Shown one piece after another: positions 24,401 through 36,400 of a stretch of DNA of 64,000 nucleotides. Positions within the stretch are counted from its first letter, which is position 1. Every line of letters begins with the position of its first letter. The DNA is from Acanthaster planci (lineage: Eukaryota; Echinodermata; Asteroidea; Valvatida; Acanthasteridae), in the NCBI RefSeq assembly GCF_001949145.1, contig NW_019091357.1, forward strand, positions 3,231,078-3,295,077. Direction: 5' to 3'. The notes beneath the pieces were generated by a model. The model searched no databases and was not told the DNA's origin. It saw only the letters and a program-made list of their open reading frames with translations. Made by a program: the position numbers and the translations under genes.

Positions 24401-27400
24401 AGGTTTAGTGTGTGCGGAGCCTTCAAACGTCCGTAGTCCCTTGCCCCTTGTTGTTGCAAGCATCGCATCATGACATTGTCTCAGCATTTAAAAAAAGGAA
24501 CGATGTGGTAAGAAACATGGCACAGATCCTGAACAAATGACCACTTGGGTCAGCATTCTCAAGTCCAACTTGTGGTACCCTTGTCATTTCACAGTGCCGC
24601 CCCTCGACATGTTCTTTGTGGAATAAGATTGTCGACGCCATGGCATTAAGCTCATAGACAAACAAATAGAACACCTTCCCCAAAATATTTGCCAGTGACA
24701 TACTGTCTGGGTTGTTTCGCTGCAGCCTGAGTGATGTTTCCCTGGACGTCACCAGGAAAGATGCAATCGGTTCCCCTGCCTACCAGGTTGAGAGGTGCAG
24801 CTGTCCCTCGGGCTATACAGGCTTGTCTTGCGAGGTAGGCCCCTCTTTTGTCACCCTGTCATCTTTTTTCAGCTGTACTATTTCCGGGCTCAGTTTGTCG
24901 TCAAGAAGCATATTGTAGAGACGGTTTTGAACAAGACTGTCTGAGAACACAACGTTATGCTTGTATTGTCGCCGTGATCACCGTGAGACCAGACACAAGA
25001 CCAGTCTTGAATTTTATTGGCTGAACGGTGACAAACGCATGCGTGTGTCGCAGTTGATTTCATTAGTTTGTGACTTGATTATTAGATTGGAGATCTTTTG
25101 ATGATATCTAAAGGTCTTGTGATGGCTCAAGGTTTTTGAGATAATAAAGTGGCACCTGTTTCTACATCTTACTCGGACCGGCCAGCCACCACCGGCAAGT
25201 TCGGTGGTGGAGTGGTTAAGACATCTACTCTAGTAAGCGGGAGGTCGTGGGTTCAAGTCCCACCCGAGTAAGCTTGTGAATTTGTTCCTAAGCTTTTGGA
25301 CAGCACTGAGTATACAGTGTTTATGAATATACGTCGGGTAAAGGCAAAACCCCAAAAATAGAGCTATTCATTTTTATCAGTTGATGAATTTGAAGTTATT
25401 TCTTTGGTGGTTGTTCTGCCCTCAGGAGTGCGAACCTGGTTTCCGTCGTTCCGCTGGCCAGTACCTTGGTACGTGCGAACCCTGTGACTGCAACGGTCAC
25501 TCCAACACCTGTGATCCTGAAAGTGGCAGATGTTACGTGAGTTTTGTCCCTGTCATACCTCGCCTAGCTTTGTTGCCTTAGGGCTCATGTGATCTCTAAT
25601 TCAATCCCAACTTGCGTGAAAAAAGGTACAGCTATATACACTGACTCTTGACAGATTGATTGTTAGGGGAAACTAATAACACTTTCCTTGTTGCTCAGGA
25701 TTGTCAAGACAACACGGAAGGGGACAACTGCGAACTCTGCAAAGTGGGCTATTTCGGCGACGCCACCACCGGTTCCCCCGACAGCTGTACCATCTGCTCC
25801 TGCCCTTATCCTGATGAGACCAGGAAGTAGGTTCTTTTCTTCCCCTGAAGATTGGCCAAAGAAAAAAAAAGTGGTTGCACGGTCACCAGTTTCTTAAACA
25901 TCACATGTCCACTGAGACTATTAAAGTTGTGGCTTAATACGAGTTGGCAAGATTTTTTAAATTAACAAATTTTTAATGATTAGTTGCTGTTACTTTCCCA
26001 CTGTGTCTGTCAGTCTTTTGGGGGAAAGCACTGTTAAGATTTTAAGAATAGCATTGTTGATGGCATTCAAGTCTTAAGCCACAGGTATTGACAGCCAAGG
26101 AGAAAAAAGAAATGGACTTAAGCCTACGAGTGTACAGTGTGAATGAATAGATCATAGATTGGGCAAGTTTTAGGTTTAACAAGTTCAGATTTTTTGTCCA
26201 AGATGGTTCGTTGTGAAATCTGTACTTTGGAACGTAGATTACAATCTACTTGTGTTCATCTGAGCCAGGTGAACTTTAAGCCAGGACATGATAGTTTCTC
26301 TGTTCCATCCTCCAAATCACTTGAGCATTCACTTTAGATGACTGCCCTGTACTTTGCTGTAGAACCCAACTACAGTGGATGACAGCAGTGCCTGCCAAGG
26401 ACTGCCAAGCTATAATCATTGGAGATGCGAGTGGCCCACTCCATTAGGGTCTTTGCCGATGAGGCGCGTGGCCTTCTCTAATGCCCTATGCGTGAAAGGA
26501 ACCAGTCTATCTGGCCTACTGGAGAGTCCCAATAGAGCAAGGGTGAAAGCCCTATTTCTTGAGTTTCATTCATGGGCTACAATCTGGACCTGGCTGAGCC
26601 GTAATTATTTCAAGATGGAGTATTAATAATGATGGTGCTTTTTTTAAATCAATTTTCTTTCTCAGCTACGCGTACACCTGCTCCATCGTGCCCGAGGGTA
26701 TGAAATGTGAGTGCTTGCTTGGTCACGTCGGGGAGCGCTGCGATGTGTAAGTAGCAGAGCCATGTGGCTAGCCCTCTGGGATGATGCAAAGAGTAGACAC
26801 ATCTCACAACCAATGATTTACTAACCCTCCCCTCCTTGGTTCTTGTATCAGTGCAAGTCTGTTATGCCGTTTGTCAAATTTGTTCATTGCTAACACACAG
26901 TCTGGTTTCATAGTTAAAAGCAAACCATAATAAAGTTGTGATGTAGATTGTCAAGTTGTCATGGTAATCGGACACTGCATCATTGTGCAGCATCAGCTGT
27001 GCTGTCTCATGACATTTTGACAACCTGTGGTGAAATGTAGGACCAAGCATAGTGGTGTGTTTAGGCTTATGTGCTGTGCGTACATTCTCTATGTGATTCA
27101 GAAATATTAGAAACCTTGTGTGAGGTTATCAGTTAGGATTAGAATTTTTGAAACCATGTTAATGCTGCTGAAAATGAGATGTTGGAAAGTCTCAAATTCA
27201 AGGCTCTTGCCTAGAGCAGCAGCATGTCTCAGATTGTAGCTGTTCTCCCCGTGGAACAGGTGCGACGAGGGCTACTTCGGCGACCCCAGCCAGTCCTACG
27301 GCTTCTGCCGCAAGTGCAACTGCAGCGGCAACTCGGTGCCCAACGCCAACGGGCCGGAGTGCGACCCTCGCTTTGGCAACTGCCTGCAGTGCCGGCCGGG

Positions 27401-30400
27401 CACCACAGGAGTTAACTGTGACAAGTGTGACCGCTGGTATTACGGTGACGCCGTTATCTCCAGGAACTGTCAGGGTGAGTGGTGGCCTGGTTGGAGGCAG
27501 CAGTGGTCCTTCGGATTTGACCACTTTGCTTGGTTTTTGAAGGATTCAGGTCCCCAGGTCCCTGCCCCCACACCACTGTCTGTACCAACAACTTTAACAG
27601 CAGTGTAACGCAGGGTATTGGATTTTGTGAAGATCTGGCAAAATTTTCTTAGCTGCAGGTTTTGGAAGATTTGGAAGGATTGAGGAAAGTTGAACCTGTC
27701 CACCGTAACTTGGTACTCATTGAAAATAAAGGTGGAGAGAATATGGCTTTGTCTGAAACAGGCTTCCAGAGCTACGACTACATCTGTTGTCAGTGCACAT
27801 CTGCGTATTTCCAATGGAGCAAAGGCCTAAACCTAGCTCTAGTCAACAGATTAAGATGCAGCCTATGCCACTGGTTTCCTGCAAAGTTTATAACTTTTGA
27901 GAAGCTAATTACAAATTGGTCAAGGGTTTCATATATTTTATGAGGAACCTCACTTCTCCCCAAAAAGAGACAAAATACCGTGGACCTCCAGCGTAGGGCT
28001 GGAAATCCTAACTTTTTGTAGAGACCATTTGGCGATTCAGGTCTCTTCTCTCTCTTTTGTCTGTTTCTTTTTAACGTGATAAGATGCAAATAATTTTCAA
28101 ATAACGTAACATGAATTGCTTCATGTGTTGTTTTTTTTCACATTCTGTTGTCTCAGAATGTTTGTGTGATCGTTGTGGCAGCAGTGAGTGTGACGTCAAC
28201 ACGGGGCGCTGCGAATGCAAGGATAATGTCGTCGGTACCCTCTGCGACCGCTGCTCTGTGAGTTCATTCATCTGTTGCCATTCTTTAATGTCTGTTTTCG
28301 TTTATAGTAATGTCAACACTCGGAGTCAAATCTGTCACCAAAATTACGAAGAAAACCCAGCATCGGATGGAAACTTTAAGAACCCGGTTTGAGGAATCCC
28401 CAGGATTGGTTTTGTGTTTCAGAATTGTTGACTCCCAAAGTGTGGAGTTTTGTGGAATGTACAGAGCGAGGTTTGTGAATTCTCAGGACTGGCTTCACAT
28501 TTTAGGATTTGTACCCCAGAATGGATTCTTAGGGGTTCAACGATTCAGGTTTTGCTATTTTGGGGACGAAATGAAAATGCAGGATTTCCATAATCACAGT
28601 CATTTGTGAGAGAACTCAAGCCTCTAAATACCTAACGGCGACCCTTCTAAGCCACAGTCTTTTATCATCACTGTTTCCACCACCTCTGCTGAATGATCTG
28701 TGGATTTTTCCCTCCGCCATCTCACCCCGAAATTAAGGGTGAGAGTCTAAGTTTAATTCGATAAACGTTTAAGGACAACTTCCCGTATACTTTTTACACA
28801 TTTAAACGTTTAAACCAACGCTTCACAAAGGCTGGTTTGATTCACACGTATGCATACATAGTTCACCAACAATGCACATGACTGGCTCATTGCCTGAATG
28901 TAGTTCGATGTTAGGAAGCATCCAAACCGAGCAATTTTTCTTGTGTTGAATCTAATTTTCTCTAAACTAGGAGATGGATGCAGAAAGGAAAACTCGCTGT
29001 GTAGACAGTAAGAGTGCATTTATTTGGACTGGTTAAAAAATGAACTCCACATGACGTAAGTCAAGGTAATGTGGAAGCCTGGAAAGAAATGGGGTTCTCT
29101 TTAAGCCTTTGGGAAAACGTGGTAATCGTTTACTGAACTCTTTTCGTTTAAATGTTCAAACTTGTAAATGTCACACCATTACCCGAAATAACGAGGGTAA
29201 AAAAGTATCACTGTGCCGTTTCGGCCCCCATACATTGCTTACATTTTTTGGTTTTTTCCCCTCTCTTTCTCTTTCTGTTTTTCTGACGGTCAGCCTGGCT
29301 TCTGGAATTTCAGCAGCTGTGCAGGCTGCGACCCCTGCCAGTGTGCCCTGGCATCGGAGAGCGGCCAGTGCGACTTTGAGACGGGCCAGTGTCAGTGCAA
29401 GCCGGGGGTGGGCGGAGCCAAGTGCGATCAGTGCCTGCACGGTCACTGGAACTACGGCTTCGACGGATGCCAACGTAAGCTGTTGACCGTAGAGGCGATT
29501 TGTACTCTGTATGAAAGCGAAGAAGAAGTTGGGACATTGGACCAAATCTTTGCAAGCGAATTTTGCTGTGGATGTTTTGTAACGTCAAATATACATGTAC
29601 TTTGCTTCCTCATTCCCTGGAAGTGTGAACCCGCCATGAAGTTTCATGTCATTAAAAAGAGGTGGGGCCAAACCTGGCATATAAGTGAACCTCAGTGCAA
29701 AATGTTGACTTCAAATCAAATATTTGCACTGCGCGTCTCAAAAGTTGAATTCACGTCAACTCGAGCAGGTTTCACCTCAAATGTTTCGTGTTTAATATCA
29801 AATTCACTCTGCCTTCACATTCGGCTGAATTATGGACTGACGTGCGAAACCAGTTGGATTTTTAAGTGACATTCCTGCGAACAGTTCATTCTCCGAAGAT
29901 GCTTGACAAGGTAGGGTTAACTCTCTGGTATTGTCTTGATTGGAGACTGTATCAGCCCATTTTATCAACTGAGTGTGGTGGAAAAGCCCAGAGTCAACTT
30001 TCTCCCCCCCCCAAAAAAAAGGGTTGGATATACTTGGACCAGTTGAAAATATTGATGGGCCTATTATTGATTGTGTGACTCATTGCACTCAAGCCAAATG
30101 TACTCTAAAAGTTTGAGGGTTAATTTCGTTGACTCCAGCTTGTGCCTGCGAGCCCCACCTTCGCTGCGACGCGGCTACTGGTGAATGCCTCTGTCCCCCA
30201 GGTGCCACGGGAGATAATTGCGAATTCTGTGAGGACCGTTACATCATGACGGACGAGGGCTGCCAACGTAAGTTCCTGTATGGACCATGTGCTCCCTATG
30301 CAAGCCGTGCATGGTTTCATAATGAGAATACAAGTGTTTTCCCATTTGTGACTTGGTGTGAAGCCCCTGTGAGATGGTCGTGGCCCCACTTGATGGGCTT

Positions 30401-33400
30401 AGTCATTGTTTTAATGGTGGCTGGTGGCCCACGCCAGTGGGCATGGTCAGTAGTATGGTCAGTGCTAATTGGTGTAGTCGATAGCAAAGGATGTGGCCAC
30501 TGTGGTAATGGTTGTGGCTACTGGCAAATGGGTGTGGCCACTGTATTTGGAATGTTGTCACCTAATGGGCACTGTGATTGAGCGTGCATGAGGTTGTCAC
30601 ACCTGTCATTCTTGACTAAGGTCTAGGCCATTTTACTTCATTCTCCAAGATATATGACTGACTTTCTTAAAATTTTGAATGAGGCTTTTGGTGTTTGATG
30701 TTTGTTATGGTGCTACCCCCGCACAGCATGCGATGAGTGCGTTTCCCTCCTGCTGGACATGATGAACGCGCTGGACTTCGACATCAACGGCGCCGTGGCC
30801 AATCTGTCCGGACTATCGGTGGGCTTTGAGACCTACCAGAGACTGAGCAACCTCAACAAGTCAGTGATCGCTGCAGTGGTAAGCTAGCGATTGGTGCTGG
30901 TGTTGGATCCAATGATCACAAGGCGCTTTAAAATGATCATACATTGATCAGGCCAAATACCAGTTGGTAGCCAGCATCATATCATGTGGTCCCACCCCTC
31001 ACAGGTTCCCATGTGCAATGTTGTATTCAAGTCTCTTCTCAAGTCCCTTCACAGTAGCAGGGTGAGCATTGACAAGAGAATGGTTTTGTCACGGTTTATT
31101 TGAGTAGTTTGTGAATTGGCTGAAGACTGAATGACTTGTGATGGATTTGCAGGGACTTGTGATAGCCTGGAATACAACTCTGCCCCTGTGTGCCCCTGGG
31201 TGGTAGGGAGAGGCAAATGGGGAGGAATTGACTTGACCAAGGTCACAACATGTAGCTGGCTGCTGGATTCGAACCCCCAACATTCTGATTTGGAGTCACA
31301 AACCCTATTCCCTAAGCCACACATTGCCAAACTGCCTGTCTGCTTATCATGGTCCTCAAAAGTACCCCCCCCAAAAAAAAACACTTAAAGTTTCTGAAAG
31401 TTACTCAGTGATTTTTAAAGCCGGAGGTCTGGCTGCTTAAGAAATGTTGGTTCTAGTTTATACCCCGTGCTGCAGTCCATATTTGGCCCATTTTAGGGTT
31501 CCCTTTTTGGAAATTAATTTTAAATTCTGGCAAGCTGTTATCAACAGGAATGCCTTCGCATTATTTGGGCCCATGTTTTGTTGAGTGATCTCTCTGTGTT
31601 TCCCTGTTGCCCGTCTCAGAATCGCACCAAGAATCTTGCTGAGAACAACTTGGTGGTGTCTGACGGCATCTTGATTGTGGAGACTAACTACAGCGGCCTG
31701 CTGGACCAAGCGATCCAACTCAGGATCCGGGTGAGTACTTCACCAGGTTGTCAGTCCTGGCCTCAAACCTGAGCCTGTCCCACAAACCAAGCCAGGCTAT
31801 TTGTTCCCGCGGCCTGGAACAGTCATGAAAAAGTCATGGAAAGTTGTTTTCGTTTTCGAGGGCTGGAATTCTAAGTCATGGAATTTTTGAAAAATTACTA
31901 GAGTCATGGAAAAGTTTCTGAATTTTCAAACACTGTGTGTGATTTCTGGTCTTAGAAATAAGTGCATAAAATGTGTGATTGTATTCACAACTTAAATGGC
32001 TGAATAGTCCAAGAAATTGCGTTATTGGGTCATGGATTTTCATAATTCCGTCATGGAAAAGTCATGGAATTTCATTGTCTTTTAGGTGTAGGAACCCTGC
32101 CGTACATGTAGGCATGCAGAGCCTCGAACTGGCAGCTTGCACAATCGTAACAGAATTGCTTCTTCCAATCGCATGGCATAAGAACTAAGGCAGCACGCTC
32201 AAAATTACCCGTTAAGCAACATGCACTGGAATCACTGAACCGGCTATGTTTATTGTGTAAAGCTGCCAGACAGAGGCTTTGCATGCCTATGGCAGCAGCG
32301 TGTAAAGAGCGAATGCCTAGGCCTTCCAGTCCTGTGATCTTTAATTCTGTTAGCCCTGGTCTATCTCACAACAGAGCCCCCAGACCTCGAGATGGGCTGA
32401 CAGTACTTAAATCCCGCCCACCACGAATGAGTCTGTGGCTGTTGTCCTGTTCAATTCCGGCGTGCAGGCAACCTGCACAAAGGACCATTGGCCGAGGCAG
32501 TCACTGCCACACTCCTTTGTACACATTCTAGCTGGGAATTTAAGAGCCATTGGCATGATCAAAGCTGGCTATAGCTATCAATCAAATCGGTAGGAACACT
32601 GGCTCAGGACAAGTTAGTGGCTGGAGAGCCTGCTGATTAGAGCAAGAGTTCAAACACACCCAAAGGCCCTTGCTTTGCCCGAGAGTAGCCTGTCTTTTTG
32701 ATGGCAAAACCAGGCTGCTGGTTCCGCTTTAGCTTCCTGAATTTGTTGCCTACCCCGCCAGTCGTCAAAACGGGAAGGTCCTGGAGAAAAGATTGCATTT
32801 TAAAATGTTGAATTTTTATGCATTACTCAACAGCACAGAACCAGTCAGAAGTCACTAGAGATATTGATTTACAGGCTCTTTCTTAGGACGGAATTTTGTG
32901 GCAGTTGAATACCCTTAATTGCATCAAAACCCATTGGTTGGGCGTATTTTATTGGAAATACATGTGTGCATCACCGAACCTTTTGTGGGGAAAAGTAAAC
33001 ATAGCATGAGCATTTTATCACTCTGTTGAGCTTCTGTAACAGACACAAACAGCACTGTCTCCGTTTGTCATTTCCAGTCGGACAACATCAAGCAGATGGC
33101 CAATGAGACCAAGATGGAAGCATTGGACACCGGCTACAGGGCGGTCAACGTGGAGCGCCAAATCAATGAGACCATCCAAGCAGTCTTAGGTCCGTTGGAA
33201 CGGCCCCGATGCACCTTACCCACCACGGTCTTTTTGGCCGCTAACCTTCATCTTTCCCAGAGCCCAACACTCTCCCACATTAGGCAATTACAGTCTTTGA
33301 GCTCTTCCAGGAAAATTTGGAAAGAAAGAGTGAAATATACAGCACTAACTGCTGGATTTTGGTAGATTAAAGAGCTGAAGGAAACTATTAACAATAGTTT

Positions 33401-36400
33401 TATGTACTTTTTCACTAGATCTCTGATTTGTGGATGGGAGGCTTAGGGGAAAGATAGCAGATGGGGTTCTATGAAGTTTTATTGAAATATTTTTTTCATC
33501 TTTGTATAATCCTGTGCGTAAGTGACATCTAGATCTCAGATTTTTACGACGTGCATCTGGGTTCTCAACAAAGACGTTGACAAATTGAAGAGCGTGTGTT
33601 GCACACTGGTGCAGTAATCCTGAAGTTCCAGGTTCACCCCCGGTCATGCCCAGTTTTTTTTTTTGCTGTACTTCCAGACGCTGTCAAGGCCCTGTACAAC
33701 AACTCCAACATTCCTGAGAACGCCAACATATCCGACATATCTGGCATTCTGGCTGAAGCGCGAATGATCGTGGCCGAAATCGCTGCCCGGAATTTCTCAG
33801 CGGGTCGGAAATCCTCGGACCAGGAGCTTGCGGCCGCAAGGGATGGTGAGAATTCTTGGCAATTAGAAATCTCTCTTTGAACAATCGGACACAAATCACA
33901 CTCTTTCTGTTAGCAACAAAGCAACATGTGTACATAGTGCACGGAACGCAGACAACTTTAATTGATACCTCAAAAGGTACCGAGACACTGTAGCTTAGAA
34001 GCTTGAAAAAAATCGTAAAGAGAGGACAATGAAGAAAAGAAATCACTTTCAGAGAATGTTTTTCACAGAAAACGATCATGCCGAGCACTGTTGTGAAGGC
34101 ATTGATGTTGGAAAACTACCAACATAAACAGATAGCAGTGCGTTATTGTTACAATATTTTTTACGTATGCTTACATTTTATTTGCCAAACTCAGTGATTT
34201 TTTTATTCCACATTATATCCAAAAAGGGAAATTGCAGAGGTGCCAGTCTGTTACCATGGTAACACATACGTGTAGTCTAAATACCTGATCCTTTCGAAAT
34301 GCAAATTTAAAAGAGATTCCTGAAAGAGAGACACTTTAGATTAGGTCCGAACTGACTACCACCAGGACAAAACAGGATATGTTGGGCAAGAGCATTCAGA
34401 TATGTCTGTCCATTACCCACGAAATTACCCGGAAGTGATGAAAACTAGAATAGGTTTCAGGAAAATCCACAAAGATCAGGTGAGAGCATTGATAACCTAA
34501 GTCATGAAGACCTGGAGGGGATTCGAATCTTGGCCAGAGTGGTGAAAGGAGCAGAAAAGTGCTGTTGTGCCAACCTGATTGTACTTCATTTTACTTTGCC
34601 ACCCCCTTTCCTTGGCCGTGTCCCAGTGCTTGAGAGGGTGAAGCAGCTTCGCAACGTCTCCCTGGAGCTGATGGGCCATGTCCGGAACGTCTCAGATCAC
34701 ATGCAGGGCTTTCTGGACCAGTTGCAGAAGCTGATCGACACCAGCAGAATGGCCAATAACCACTCCACTGCGGCCGAGAATCTCAATGCCGGGAACCAGG
34801 AGCCGGCCTTTGAGGTACGTGAAGAGTGGCGTATGGGGAATACAGTGGAGGCTGGGAACCGGCTTGGACTTTAGACAGGGCTCCTCATGAAAGGGCGGGG
34901 TTTTCTTTTATTTGATACTCGCGTCACTTGATAGCTCTGACAAAACCGTGTCATTGATGCCAAGTCTTGTTCACTTACCAGATATGTGGAAATTATGGCC
35001 AAATTGGGTATGGAGTGGAATACGCTATTGACAAAAGTCGATTATTGCAATATATTGTGTTTTCTTAGAAAGGACAGTTACTGTCAGCTGAAAGCTTAGG
35101 AGATTGGTTTTTGACATTCACCTTCCGGGAGGGATGTGATTTCCCAAATTATTAAACAGTTACTGATGATTTTGTTGGACCATACAATCCTTGTGGCTTG
35201 ACTGCATCGCCCCATCATTCACCTCAGTGAAAGACCTCGTGTTAATACTGCATGAGCATTCCCACGGTGGCGGGTGGCCACACACCTCATTGAAGACTAA
35301 GCTGAGCTTTTGATGAGCAAAGGAGAATCCTGCAAATCCACCATTTTGGAGATTTATCTGATTTTGTCAGTGAATCTTGCAGTGTCATTGGTCTTGAGGA
35401 TATTCAGTGGTACATCCTGCTGAGTGGTAAAAAACAGGTGACAACCAAAGGGTACAAGGGTTTAAAGGAACCAGGAAATAAAAATATTTTTATAACGTTT
35501 ACTAAAAAACCCTTGAAATTGCACCTTTGGGTTTCAATTTTTTTTGTTTTATGCTAATACTATTTGCATATTCATGAGCAGAACTATAATGTCATCCAAG
35601 GCACTGAATCTCAATGTTGCACTGATTTGTGCACAGAAAATTTCTAGATTTTTTTTAACCACTGCCATGGCAGATTTCATTTTCTTTGGCAATTTATTGC
35701 TGTGTAAGTATATGGCAATAATCCAGCATAAATCCTTTTCACAGAAATGTTAATATCAAAGTTGGGATTCACAATTTGAACATGAAAACATGCAACCTGA
35801 ACCATGTCTTCCTGGATTTAGATCAAAGCAAAAACGCCCTCACTTGTCCAGAAATGCTTGGTCAATTTTTAATGTTTGAAAAAGTGCACCGTTCAGTTCC
35901 CGTAACTCAAAAAAGATGTCCAACAGTCTTCATACATGGAAGAAGAGTACAGAGATACACAAAAGGTGATTCTAAGAGAAATTCATTTCCTGGATCCTTT
36001 AACATTGTCAAGACCTTGAATTCTGCCCGAGCATCCTTGATATTTGGAGGGATGGTCAGGTGCTTTGATTCATGTCTCTTTTTCCCCATTCTTTCTCGTA
36101 AGGCCGTCATCCTGGAGGTCGATGCTAAATTCAAGGGAGCCACCGAGGACGTTGACAACGCCACTGCGCTGATCATGGCAGCCATGCAGCTCCTGGAGGA
36201 AGCCCAGAACGCCTTGGATGTGAGTCCCAAGAAGAGCTAAACTTGAAACATTGGAGGGCTTGACATTTGGATCCTAGTCAGAAGTTAGAGGGGCAAGATG
36301 TCGTGATCATGTTGTGTGCAGTTCAGGGAAAATTTCACGCACTTTTTGTGTACCTCCTTGTTCAAGTCGGACATTTTTTGCTTGTATGATCGATGTTCCT

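Larger units (their letters stand above)
21940..24795 (+). other. LAMA5: Laminin IV type A domain (exons 29-33)
   Basis: Exons: 21940-22098, 22905-23012, 23698-23781, 24093-24214, 24726-24834 (first part); residues about 1319-1499 (181 aa, normal for the family). Family landmarks are [13 protein letters not shown], then [38 protein letters not shown] and a terminal SDVSLDVT. Exon 30 encodes the integrin-type tetrapeptide RGDS at 22962-22973. The assembly gap (23187-23337) falls between exons 30 and 31, both phase 0. The domain reads through without loss, so no exon is hidden in it. Confidence 0.93.
24796..30267 (+). other. LAMA5: Laminin domain IIIa: LE modules 16 (second half) to 22 (exons 33-40)
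   Basis: Exons: 24726-24834 (last part), 25426-25536, 25699-25826, 26666-26746, 27260-27474, 28157-28257, 29294-29474, 30139-30267; residues about 1500-1827. LE16 resumes with [21 protein letters not shown]17-22 follow, each with the eight-cysteine pattern (e.g. [32 protein letters not shown]). Splice phases vary, and exon 37 (215 bp) holds the end of LE18 plus most of LE19. This completes 22 LE modules, counting LE16 once. Confidence 0.93.

Noticed and set aside
25168-25279. A functional tRNA gene
   Set aside because: About 28 extra bases separate the acceptor-like strand from the D arm, no good anticodon stem forms, and a related copy at 9.4 kb shows SINE behaviour.
26375-26626. 83-codon frame in the intron between exons 35 and 36
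   Set aside because: No recognisable domain or codon signal; treated as chance.
29213-29869. 218-codon open frame
   Set aside because: It is laminin exon 39 (29294-29474) plus accidental read-through into both introns; the splice sites and LE20-LE22 continuity are clear.
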